In this document: positions 32,990 through 42,965 of the stretch, piece after piece | Position numbering within the stretch: the first letter of the stretch is position 1 | Layout: every line of letters starts with the position of its first letter | DNA from: Galbula dea | Taxonomy: Eukaryota > Chordata > Aves > Piciformes > Galbulidae | Direction of reading: 5' to 3' | DNA: 64,000 bases | NCBI GenBank assembly: GCA_013399015.1 | Contig: VWZX01006860.1 | Span: 124,001-188,000 of the forward strand | The notes under the pieces: generated by a model | Databases searched by the model: none | Seen by the model: the letters and a program-made list of their open reading frames with translations, nothing else | What the model was told of the DNA's origin: nothing | Made by a program: the position numbers and the translations under genes

Positions 32990-34416
32990 ATCCCCCCTCC
33001 ATCCATCCATCAGGAAATGTAAACCAGAGCTCAGGCAAAAAAAAAAACCACACACACAAGCACCAGGGAGAAAAAAAAAACTTGTTTTCAAGGAAAAAAC
33101 ATGATATTGTTTAAAAATAAATGTCTTGGAGGATGCAAATAGACAGCCCCCAGCCCCCGTGTTTTGTGGCATAAATTTAAGATAATTAAAAATACAAAGC
33201 TGGGATTAAGCCTGATTTTTCTGTGAATGGTAGAGGCTGTGGGGAGGAGGGGGGGGGGGGCCCCCTGCTGTGCTTGGTGCTGTGTGAGGTACCTCCAGAG
33301 AGGCAATCCCTGCCCCTGATGGTGGTGTGAGTGGTGAGACACCCTTAACCAGCCACCCCCTGCAGCCCTGCTGCATGCCTTCGTCTTGTATGGAGTAGGA
33401 GGAAGCTTCAGGATGATCACTCCCAGGGTTTTTCCTTCCCTGCCTTGAGGTGAGCATGGCCAACAGCCCTGAAAGCAGAGGAGGTCTCTCCAGTTGCATC
33501 CCCTCTTTGAGTTGTCCATCCTCACAGCATCAGGTCTCCCCCATCTGTACAGGAAGGCAGCCTTGCTGCTCCACGCTGCTGTCTACACCCTGGTAGAGCA
33601 TCTCTCCTTCTCACCATATGCTTCCTGCTCTGCTTTGGGGCTCCAGGACAGCCCAGAGATTATCTGCAGAGAGGACTTCAGGTCTCTGCATGGGGAGGGA
33701 GGAATGAACTTTCTGCTCCATGGGGCAACCTGGCCAGTCAGACTGGCAGCCAGCAGGACACAAAACTCCAGCAGGAAGCACTAATAGCTTTAAAAAAACC
33801 CTAAACCACTATTATTCCTGTGGCTGCCAGGAATTAAATGAAGACCCAGAGAGCAGAGCAGCTTGCAGCCGCTCTCTAGGATTACTGCTCACCCAAGCTG
33901 AGAGACTGATCTTCCTTTGAGCCTCCCTCCACGAACTCCCCTCCTCATTTTGTCCTAGCTAGAGGAGAGTGGCAGGACACAGTCTGGAGAGGGAAAAAGG
34001 GAGGCAGATGCCAGCCAGAGCCGCGATGCTTGGAAGAGGCTTTTCTGGGGAGGTGATGGAGGGAACGAGCAAGATCCGTTTGGTTCCTTGAGGGTTTTTG
34101 GGTTTGTTGGGGTTTTTTTTTTTATTACTAGGGGCAGCGATATTTCCCAATTAGCCCAATCAGGCTGGAGACATCCTAGGTGTCAGTAGTGAGTAGGAAA
34201 GAGGGAAAGCACCCGGAGGAGAGAAATTGAGGCAGCAGGAGTTGGTTGGAGCCGCGAGAGCGCTCGGAGGGGGCAGCTCCTTCCTCATCTCATCCTCATC
34301 CCCATCCCTATTCCCGGACTTTGGGGCGACGACAAGAGGCTTGGGGAGGGGGGGGAGCGGTGTCCTCCCTGTAGGGGTAACCTGCTGGTCCCTCTGCCTT
34401 CTCCACTCTCCCGGAG

Positions 34417-34422
34417 GTGAGT
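34417..34422 (+). other. Candidate splice donor (copy 1)
   Basis: CCCGGAG followed by GTGAGTGG is a good donor match. The same site occurs in copy 2 at 36,476. It follows a CpG-bearing stretch (GCCGCGAGAGCGCTCGGAGG), so it could end an alternative non-coding first exon. Confidence 0.3.
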
Positions 34423-34485
34423 GGCTGGGGAAAGGAGGAGCAACCGGCCACTCTCTCTCTAAAAGGAAAACAGGAAAAAAATTAA

Positions 34486-34652
34486 TTAGAAAAAAAAAAA
34501 AAGAAACAGAAAAGGGAGAGAAAAGGAAAGGTAAAAAAAAAGGAAAGAAAAAAAAGAAAAAAAGGAAAGGAAAAAGGGCAAAAAGGAAAGAAAAAAAGGA
34601 AAAAAGGGAAAGAAAGAAAAAGAGGAAAAGAAGAGAAAAGGATTTTTGTTAT
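34486..34652 (+). repeat. Polypurine tract (copy 1)
   Basis: An A/G-only tract of about 165 bases with GGAAA-type units. It is repeated in copy 2 at 36,545-36,711. It produces the lysine-rich part of a 247-aa open frame that starts with TTG, not ATG, so no protein is called. Confidence 0.93.
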
Positions 34653-34794
34653 TATTTATATTTTTTCTTCTTATTCTTGTTATTATTTTTAACCCTCCCT
34701 GGAGTGCTGGGCTCGCTTTGCCACCGCACTTCCACACCTCTCCAGGTTCGGGTTTTTTTAGGAGAAGGGGGGTGTGTGGTGTGCTCGTCTCTTG

Positions 34795-35046
34795 NCTCTG
34801 GGCGAGCCAGACACGGTTTGCCCAGTGCAGAGAGAGAGAGAGAGAGAGAAGAGGGGCTCCGTGTTCCGCCTCCGTGGAGTATTTGGGATTGGAGAGAGAG
34901 AGAGGGAGAGACACACACACACACACACGCACACAGACCATCTGCAGTGTCAATGCGGCGCCTGCTCTGAAGACTGAAGTGGGGGGAAAGGAGAGGAGAA
35001 AAAAAAAATAGATAGATAGATAGATAGACAGATAGATAGATAGATN
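34795..35046. other. Spacer between duplicate copies, bounded by Ns
   Basis: About 250 bases not present elsewhere in the window, flanked by lone Ns at 34,795 and 35,046. It holds an AG run (34,828-34,849), an AC run (34,911-34,931), a CpG-containing bit (AATGCGGCGCCTGCTCTGAA) and a GATA run. Its correct place and orientation are uncertain. It may be displaced promoter-proximal sequence. Confidence 0.75.
35009..35045 (+). repeat. GATA tetranucleotide microsatellite
   Basis: TAGATAGATAGATAGATAGA-type run with one GACA interruption, ending at the lone N. Confidence 0.95.
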
Positions 35047-35048
35047 GA

Positions 35049-36853
35049 ATCCCCCATCCATCCATCCATCAGGAAATGTAAACCAGAGCTCAGGCAAAAA
35101 AAAAAACCACACACACAAGCACCAGGGAGAAAAAAAAAACTTGTTTTCAAGGAAAAAACATGATATTGTTTAAAAATAAATGTCTTGGAGGATGCAAATA
35201 GACAGCCCCCAGCCCCCGTGTTTTGTGGCATAAATTTAAGATAATTAAAAATACAAAGCTGGGATTAAGCCTGATTTTTCTGTGAATGGTAGAGGCTGTG
35301 GGGAGGAGGGGGGGGGGGGCCCCCTGCTGTGCTTGGTGCTGTGTGAGGTACCTCCAGAGAGGCAATCCCTGCCCCTGATGGTGGTGTGAGTGGTGAGACA
35401 CCCTTAACCAGCCACCCCCTGCAGCCCTGCTGCATGCCTTCGTCTTGTATGGAGTAGGAGGAAGCTTCAGGATGATCACTCCCAGGGTTTTTCCTTCCCT
35501 GCCTTGAGGTGAGCATGGCCAACAGCCCTGAAAGCAGAGGAGGTCTCTCCAGTTGCATCCCCTCTTTGAGTTGTCCATCCTCACAGCATCAGGTCTCCCC
35601 CATCTGTACAGGAAGGCAGCCTTGCTGCTCCACGCTGCTGTCTACACCCTGGTAGAGCATCTCTCCTTCTCACCATATGCTTCCTGCTCTGCTTTGGGGC
35701 TCCAGGACAGCCCAGAGATTATCTGCAGAGAGGACTTCAGGTCTCTGCATGGGGAGGGAGGAATGAACTTTCTGCTCCATGGGGCAACCTGGCCAGTCAG
35801 ACTGGCAGCCAGCAGGACACAAAACTCCAGCAGGAAGCACTAATAGCTTTAAAAAAACCCTAAACCACTATTATTCCTGTGGCTGCCAGGAATTAAATGA
35901 AGACCCAGAGAGCAGAGCAGCTTGCAGCCGCTCTCTAGGATTACTGCTCACCCAAGCTGAGAGACTGATCTTCCTTTGAGCCTCCCTCCACGAACTCCCC
36001 TCCTCATTTTGTCCTAGCTAGAGGAGAGTGGCAGGACACAGTCTGGAGAGGGAAAAAGGGAGGCAGATGCCAGCCAGAGCCGCGATGCTTGGAAGAGGCT
36101 TTTCTGGGGAGGTGATGGAGGGAACGAGCAAGATCCGTTTGGTTCCTTGAGGGTTTTTGGGTTTGTTGGGGTTTTTTTTTTTATTACTAGGGGCAGCGAT
36201 ATTTCCCAATTAGCCCAATCAGGCTGGAGACATCCTAGGTGTCAGTAGTGAGTAGGAAAGAGGGAAAGCACCCGGAGGAGAGAAATTGAGGCAGCAGGAG
36301 TTGGTTGGAGCCGCGAGAGCGCTCGGAGGGGGCAGCTCCTTCCTCATCTCATCCTCATCCCCATCCCTATTCCCGGACTTTGGGGCGACGACAAGAGGCT
36401 TGGGGAGGGGGGGGAGCGGTGTCCTCCCTGTAGGGGTAACCTGCTGGTCCCTCTGCCTTCTCCACTCTCCCGGAGGTGAGTGGCTGGGGAAAGGAGGAGC
36501 AACCGGCCACTCTCTCTCTAAAAGGAAAACAGGAAAAAAATTAATTAGAAAAAAAAAAAAAGAAACAGAAAAGGGAGAGAAAAGGAAAGGTAAAAAAAAA
36601 GGAAAGAAAAAAAAGAAAAAAAGGAAAGGAAAAAGGGCAAAAAGGAAAGAAAAAAAGGAAAAAAGGGAAAGAAAGAAAAAGAGGAAAAGAAGAGAAAAGG
36701 ATTTTTGTTATTATTTATATTTTTTCTTCTTATTCTTGTTATTATTTTTAACCCTCCCTGGAGTGCTGGGCTCGCTTTGCCACCGCACTTCCACACCTCT
36801 CCAGGTTCGGGTTTTTTTAGGAGAAGGGGGGTGTGTGGTGTGCTCGTCTCTTG
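35049..36853 (+). repeat. 1.8-kb direct duplication, copy 2
   Basis: Same sequence as 32,990-34,794. This copy runs without a break into the CpG-rich segment at 36,854, so it is more likely to be the correctly placed one. It includes a CpG-containing part (about 36,200-36,480), a candidate donor at 36,476 and the polypurine tract at 36,545-36,711. Confidence 0.9.
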
Positions 36854-37089
36854 CATTTTTGCCAAAGAGCCTGGGTGTCAAAGCCCGCTCCGCAGCCACC
36901 ATTGGAGAGGAGGAGGAGGAGGAAGGGCTGGCGAGACAGCCGCAGTGCGAGCCCTCCCCGGCGGGCAGGCAGCGGCGCGGAGCCGGGCATGGCCCCGTAG
37001 AGCATCCCTTGCCTGCATCCCTCCTGCCAGCTTGGCTGCTTGGCTCTACCCCCCCTCTTTCCATGGCTGATTTAGAAGCGGTTTAGTGT

Positions 37090-37146
37090 TGGGGGGGTGG
37101 GGAGGAAGGGCTAAGGGAGGGAGGGAGAGAGGGAGGGAGGGAAAGG
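37090..37146 (+). other. G-run tract, quadruplex-prone
   Basis: Many runs of three or more G (GGGGGGGTGGGGAGGAAGGG, then GGGAGGGAGGGAGAGAGGGA) on the plus strand, within or just before the putative exon 1. Such sequence can form G-quadruplexes in DNA or RNA. Confidence 0.7.
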
Positions 37147-37220
37147 GTGATTTGGTGTGTATGTGTTGGGGGGGGAGAGAGAGTGAAAACTGGAGCTGCG
37201 TTTCTTCTTCTCCACCACCC

Positions 37221-37221
37221 N
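37221..37221. other. Single-N join
   Basis: A lone N between CCACCACCC and CGATCTACC, 46 bases before the exon 1 donor. Sequence may be missing here. Confidence 0.98.
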
Positions 37222-37560
37222 CGATCTACCGAAACCCAGCCAAAAACAAGCGAGGAGCCTTCCCAGGTAAGGAACCCCCCGCCCCGCCCGGGTAGCAGGA
37301 GGATGCCCCGGAGGATGCTCCGGGAGGGCTGCAGCGGTACCTGCCCTCCGCACCTGGCAGGAGTGGAAATGGGAGGGGGGAGGGCTGGAAGGTGTGTGTT
37401 GTCGTTGTGTGTGTGTGTCCCCCCACCTCCTGCCTCTTGTCCTCACCCCAGGGTGGTAGGGAGGGGGTCGGGGACCCCCGCGAGCAGCAGCTAAGGGTGG
37501 TCGAGCGTGGCCCCTCCGCCCCTCCAACGCTGGCTTGGGAGGATGCTGGGGGAGTTTGCA

Positions 37561-40500
37561 GGGGGGACCCTCAGTATCCCTCCTTCCTCCACATCCCCAA
37601 CGCGGAGGGGATGCGGTGCCCAGTGTCCTCCGCCCCGCCATCCCCAGATCCCCGGTGGCTTCTTTTTTTCCCCCATGCCCAAGGCTCAACTTTTCTCCCC
37701 AGAGGTAGTCGCAGCCAGTTCCTAGTCACCCCCAGGCAGCCCTAGATGCGGATTTTCCTCCCCTCGGAGGGGTATTTTCTATCCCACGGTGCCTCGGAGC
37801 CTTTCCCGGGAGAGAGGCTGGAGGCATTTGCAAACTTTTACTGCTCCCGATGAGGCTGCAGCTGGACGGAGCTGGAAGCAACATCCCTTTTTTTCCCAGG
37901 TAGGATCAGGATCTGCTGGGTGACCGGTGGATGGGGACAAGGAGCTGCCTCCGGGGGGAACACCTAGGAGGAAAAGGGAAAGGGGGGTGGGGGGGAAATA
38001 CCCCCTTGTCTTTTCCCTTTCCTGCAAGGTGCTGGAGAGTTTGTCTGCCTAAAATCCCAGCTACGGAGTCGGCGCTGACAAACCTCCCTCCCTCCTTGTG
38101 CATGTGTGTGCTGCAACCGAAACCTGCCTCTTGATGCTCTCGGTTTATCAGTCATATGCCCTTAAATTATGTAGACAAGGAGAAGTGATCTAAACACCGA
38201 GCAGCACATGGTTTGGGTGGAAATATAATACTCCAGCAGCAGATGAGTTCCTCCCAGGCAAACCAAGCCACTTGCTCAAGCCCCAAGCAGGGCTAAACGC
38301 TGTTTGGGTTTGTAGTGGCTTGCATGTGGCTGCTCCATACTCAACCCAGAGGAAACCCTGGAGCTCTTCTCCCCACCCCTCAATCTGCTCCCGGTACTGG
38401 GAAGGGATGCAGTGTTTGCTGCCTGGGATGTAGGATCTGCAAGACTTGCCTTCATGGAACGAATCAGGTGGGAAGTATGTGGCTGTGTTCCTCTCCCGTA
38501 AAACTTCCACCCGGCTTTGCTTTCCAGCCTTGCTTCTGTGCCAAAGAGCCCACACCTGATTTTTTCATGGCTTCCCTCCGTCGTTGGGATGTGATGCCTG
38601 GCATGAGAGGTTTTGGGGAAAGCATAAGGGAAGCTGAAGCTTTCCAGGTTGTGGGGGGTGAGAGGAGAAGGAAGGTTTGGACCAGGACCCCCTGGGACTG
38701 CTGAGGGATATTCTTATTCCGGAGGAACAATGACGGTGTCAGGGGATTTCTACAGCAGATATAACCACTCTCAGCCTTCTAGGGGCTTCTCTTGAGCATG
38801 CACAAATATTTGGGAAGGAGTAAAGGCTGCTAACTTGTTTTCATTACCTGTCCTCTGTTTCACCTGGGTCTTGTTTATAAGAGCTAGTTAAATCCCTGAG
38901 TGGGTAGGACCAGTGGAGCGTGGACTTGCTTTGCCTTCGCCGTCTCTCTCATTTTAATTACAGCGTGTGCCTCCCAGTGTGAGATTAGGTGCTTTCTCCC
39001 CCTGGCTAAGCCTCTCTCTTGAGGTCTAAAGGATGTGAGCAGCGTTTTGTTTGTGGTTTAATTGCCTTGGGATGGATGTGTTTGTTTGTTTATTTGGTTT
39101 TGTGGGTGTGTGTGGGACCCTTCGCTAGAGCTTGGGCTTCAAGTGGTGCAACAGATGTGTGTCTGCTGTCTGTGGGCAGCCAGGTTTAAACATCCAACCC
39201 CAGCCCTGTCAGGAAAGCCTGGGAATTTTCTTCCTTCATCTGCCCAGAAAGGATCCATCCTCCTTGGGGGTGTCTCCTTCCTCAAAGGACCAGTCCAAGG
39301 CTTTTCTTTTCAGACCCATCTGAAATGCGCCGTGCTGCCGATATCAATGAGATGCATAAGAATTGACAGCCTCATGATCTAAGTGATGTTTAAGTCCAAG
39401 ATGGGTGTTTGCAAAGACAAGCTGGTGAGCAATCACAGTGTTGTTGGGAAGCTTTTCCTTGATAACACTAACTACCTTGTAGGTGCAGAAGACTGGTGTT
39501 AAATCTGCTCTGCGTGCAATCCGGCACCTACCTACCAGAGGGATGCTAAAGCAGATCCTAAGAGAGATGCTGAACTTCTTTATAGGGAAAGGAAATATTT
39601 GAGCTTTTCCCTCATGTATTCACCTGCCAGCATCTCTCTCTCTCTCTCTGCACCCGCAGTGAGCCTGCTGCTAGACAGCCTAGAGATGTAGCAAAGCAAA
39701 AGGCTCAGCCTGAGCCATGAAAGCAGCTGAGATCTACCACTAGGAAAGCAGAAACCACCATGGGCAGCCAGATCCTGGGGGACAGTGGGTGGCTGAAGCT
39801 GGTTTTGTGTAGACTCCTCTGGTTTTGCAAGGTGAGGAGGGATTCTGGAGCTCCTTTTGTGTGGCATCTTTTCCTTTTTACTGAATTGCTTTGTCTCTGT
39901 CTCCCAGTTTCCAGATGTTGAGCTGTTGCAATATAACCAACCTCCTTCCCGGAGTGCTGGGGTTTGATTTGCGTGCTCACACGCCCCAGGGTGAAAAGCC
40001 TTGTGAAATCTTCTGATGCTAGGGTGGTGCTGAGGGTTAATGTTGTGTAGGAATTAATTTCTTGTTTGGAAGGCAACTCTGAAAAGCTGAGAATGATGCT
40101 GGCACAAGGAGGCTCGTGCTCCTCCATGGGAAGGATGTGAGAGATAGGGCTTTTGAGTTGTGGAGCTCGCGGTGCCGAAGTTTGCAGCGTGGTGCTGCCT
40201 ACAGGTGTTTTCCAGCAAAATGACACCTTATCCTGGGAGTCACTGGGCTCTTCTGCATTTATTATTCACTATACCCCCTTCAAGGGAGCTGCCACATAGC
40301 TGAGGCTGAGACCTACCTCACCCCTCGGTGCTGGGACTCCAAGGTCTCATATCCCGGCCGTGAATCCCCCTCCTCAACTAAAGGATGTGTTTTGGATTCT
40401 GACCGTTTCCCATAAGAAAGCCCTCAAACCACTCGATGTTCAAGTAAAAAGCCCTTACTGGTTCCCAGCACTGTGACAAAAAGGCTTCAGAGGGCTCTTC

Positions 40501-40790
40501 TTGCTCCTTCCTTCTTGCTTGCAAGCCACGGTTAATGGACACCAACTGCTCCAGGCGCCCAAGGCAAGGAGACTTCCTGTCTGAGTAGAGAGTGTGGGCA
40601 ACCCATTGACTTCCTGCAGGCTGCCAGGGACCAGCCTGCTTCCCTGCATGGCTGTCTTCTGGTGACAAATATTTTCTAGCCCTCAGGTTTGAGCTCTCAA
40701 GGAGCCTGCAGTGAAAAAAAATAGAGAGATAAAGAAGCTCCTCAGATGTTTTTCACTCAGACTCTGAAGGGCTTAAAAGCAGTGAGGTAA
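37561..40790. other. Intronic stretch next to CpG island, no feature seen
   Basis: CpG content falls gradually from about 37,560 to 38,100. A second donor-like site (TTCCCAG then GTAGGATC) lies at about 37,901. A CT run occurs at 39,630-39,648. No repeat family or gene recognised. Confidence 0.4.
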
Positions 40791-40794
40791 TGTT

Positions 40795-40850
40795 CTCATT
40801 CCCTTCGTGCAAACTGGGAAACTGAGGCACAGAGAGGCAAAAGGCTCAGC
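40795..40850 (-). repeat. Possible ancient MIR/CORE-SINE fragment
   Basis: ACTGGGAAACTGAGGCACAG then AGAGGCAAAAGGCTCAGCCC closely matches the antisense MIR phrase GAAACTGAGGCACAGAGAGG. It is short but one of the clearest MIR-like matches in the window. Confidence 0.5.
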
Positions 40851-42415
40851 CCACATTTCTTGATGGGAATGTTCATTCTCACAGGCATGAAATCCAAACT
40901 GAACCCCAAGTGGTACTTGGAGATGACAGCAGTGACATTGCTCTGCCCTGAAGCCTGTGCTTTAACAGCCAAGAGCAAGCAGTGCTTGGTCCAAAGAGGA
41001 CACTTTCAAAACTGAATTTTTAGTTTTCCAGTTAAAATGACAGCTGGGTGCTTTACAACATCCTCTTGAGGTAGTGTGTTGGCCAGGGGCAGCTGTGCTC
41101 TCATGAGCCTTGGTTCCTGGATCTTTATAATTGGGTACAAAATGATTTCATCACCTCTGGGAATGCAGAGATCATTGCAGAAATGAGACGTGGTGATACC
41201 CCCAGTCTGCCTGGTGATTTTCTGGCATTCCTCTTTGGGCTCTTTTCTTTTTTTCACCCATCACACTGAAATGGTCTGCTTTTCTTTGTTCTTTGTTACT
41301 GCATGTGCTCTGCTGGGTTTGCCTCATCCTTCCTCTGTTGCATCTCATAAGGTGTTGAGCAGCCAGCCCGGTGCCAGGGCTGTGTCCTGCATCCCCTGCA
41401 ATGGGAGACAGTGTAGTGTGGCACCTGTCCTGAAACCCTTTGGATAAAAATCTCCCTGTGAGACCTTAGAGATGCTCTGAATGCTTTGAGTGGACACCTT
41501 TTGGGTTGGAAACCAACCATCTCTTCAGTTTAGACACTTCTAGTCTGTGCAGCTCAGTGCTCCAGCTAATGTGAACCTTGCTGTGGGGACACAGGCTCTT
41601 CAAAGGTGATTCCAACTATCTGCTGAAGTATAATGTTCCTGGCTGTTTCTACCTCAAATACTAATGCTTGTAGAAGACATCAGGTTCTCAGGGCTGGTGG
41701 AGAGCCTGAAGACCTTAGCAGGAGTAGTGATTGGGTTGAAACCTTCATCTCCACCATGCTACCTATCAGCAGATGGCTTTGACCTTACCTGAGGAGGATT
41801 TGATCTGTAAACTCTGTGGCTTACTTTCACTCCAGGCTTTGTTGAGAAGACTTCTCAGCATCCCCTAAAACAGAAATCCAGTCCCAAAAGTCAAGGGGCT
41901 GAGATTCATGCTGCTGAGCAGGACTGGACTTGCAGTGGTGACCCAAAAAGGGAGACTTTGCATTGCTCTTTCTCTTGGCTTTCACACCTTATCTCCAAGT
42001 TTCCTTCCAGCTACAGTAGCTATACACAAGTGGTCTTCTGGGGCTTTCCCACTGAGCCATAGACCATAAATTTACAGGAGCTGCCTGCCACTTGAATCTG
42101 CCTTGTCCTTCTGACACTATGAATGTGTGGCTCTAATGCAGATAATATGGGACAGGTTTCCATTAGAGGCATTTGCATGATATATACTCTCAGGCTTCCC
42201 CCTCCTCTGAGCTCATGCAAGGGCCAGAGGAATAAATCTTGGATGCCTGGTGAACCTTCACAGCCAAGGCTGCACCCACTGCATGTAAATGGTAGCAAAA
42301 TGAGCCACCCCAACACCCTTGTTAGTTCTCCTTGAGCATAAAACGCTACACAGGGGAGGAAAGGTGAGGATGGTGGAGAGGTTTTTAATCCCAGTATTGT
42401 TTTCCTTTGAGATAG
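40851..42415. other. Intronic stretch, no feature seen
   Basis: No CR1 or exon recognised. Short open frames at 41,006-41,520 and 42,020-42,421 are on mixed strands without support. Confidence 0.4.
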
Positions 42416-42417
42416 TG

Positions 42418-42965
42418 GCATATCCTAGTGAGGCCACATCTGGAGGGCCGGGTCCAGGTCTGATCTCCCCTGTTCAAGGAGGCCAGGGAACTGCTGGAGG
42501 GGGCACAGCAAAGGGCTACAGAAATGCTTAGGGGACTTGAACATCTCTGTTATGGGGAGAGGCTGAGGGAGCTGGGGCTGCTTAGCCTGGAGAGGAGCAG
42601 GCTGAGGGAGATCTGATTCATGCTGAGCAATAGTTCCTGGCTGGGGGGCAGGAGGCTGGGGCCAGGCTTTGGTCAGTGATGCCCAGGGACAGGACAAGAG
42701 GGAACAGGCACAGACTGGAACAGAAGAAGTTCCAGCTAAACACAAGGAGGAACTTCTTTCCTTTGAGAGTGGTGGAGCACTGGAACAGGCTTCCTAGGGA
42801 GCTTGTGGAGTCTCCATCTCTGGAGACATTCCAAACCCACCTGGACACCATCCTGTGCAACCTGCTGTAGGTGACCCTGCTCTGACAGGGGGTGTTGGAC
42901 CAGATGATCTCCAGAGGTCCCTTCCAACCCCTAGCAGTCTGTGTTTCTGTGTGATTCTGTGATGC
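42418..42965 (+). repeat. CR1 LINE 3' portion, about 545 bp
   Basis: Sense element from TATCCTAGTGAGGCCACATC and TGATCTCCCCTGTTCAAGGA through TGCTTAGCCTGGAGAGGAGC and CAGGGACAGGACAAGAGGGA to TGTTGGACCAGATGATCTCC and a tail of GTGATTCTGTGATG. It is well preserved and is the first CR1 after the promoter interval. Confidence 0.94.

Larger units (their letters stand above)
32990..34794 (+). repeat. 1.8-kb direct duplication, copy 1
   Basis: Matches 35,049-36,853 at a constant offset of 2,059 bases. I compared many lines, including homopolymers such as a 12-G run and an 11-T run, and found them the same length in both; the only difference noticed is at 32,997 (C) versus 35,056 (A), beside the join. 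The copy is bounded by single Ns on both sides and stops inside what continues as the CpG island in copy 2. An assembly duplication (two haplotypes or a misplaced contig) is more likely than a true tandem duplication. Confidence 0.9.
36906..37266 (+). other. PLXNA4: Putative non-coding exon 1 (3' end at 37,266)
   Basis: The 3' boundary is supported by GAGCCTTCCCAG followed by GTAAGG, a strong donor. The start is only a guess placed after the CCAAT box. Exon 2 has its own acceptor and 5' untranslated sequence before the start codon, so an upstream non-coding exon is required somewhere, and human PLXNA4 is also known to begin with a non-coding exon. Two tiny upstream ORFs (36,989-37,000 and 37,063-37,086) lie inside if transcription starts this far left. 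A lone N at 37,221 falls within the exon. Confidence 0.4.
36854..37560 (+). promoter_or_regulatory. PLXNA4: CpG-island-like promoter of the plexin gene
   Basis: The CpG-densest part of the window (for example CGCAGTGCGAGCCC, CCCCGGCGGG, GCAGCGGCGCGGAGCCGGG). An inverted CCAAT box (ATTGG, 36,901-36,905) lies near its left edge and no TATA box is evident, which fits a CpG-island promoter. It is followed by a consensus splice donor at 37,267 on the same strand as the plexin coding exon about 23 kb downstream. The link to that gene is inference from position and strand. The transcription start was not determined. Confidence 0.55.

Noticed and set aside
34227..34970. 247-aa and 266-aa frames in the duplicated segment (also 36,286-37,086)
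   Set aside because: Both begin with TTG, are dominated by a polypurine lysine/arginine/glutamate tract, and cross an N or the CpG island. No protein family is recognised.
32989..36853. Real segmental duplication of the plexin promoter as a biological novelty
   Set aside because: Apparent identity, single-N boundaries and nearby gaps make an assembly artefact more likely. It is kept as a finding only with that caveat.
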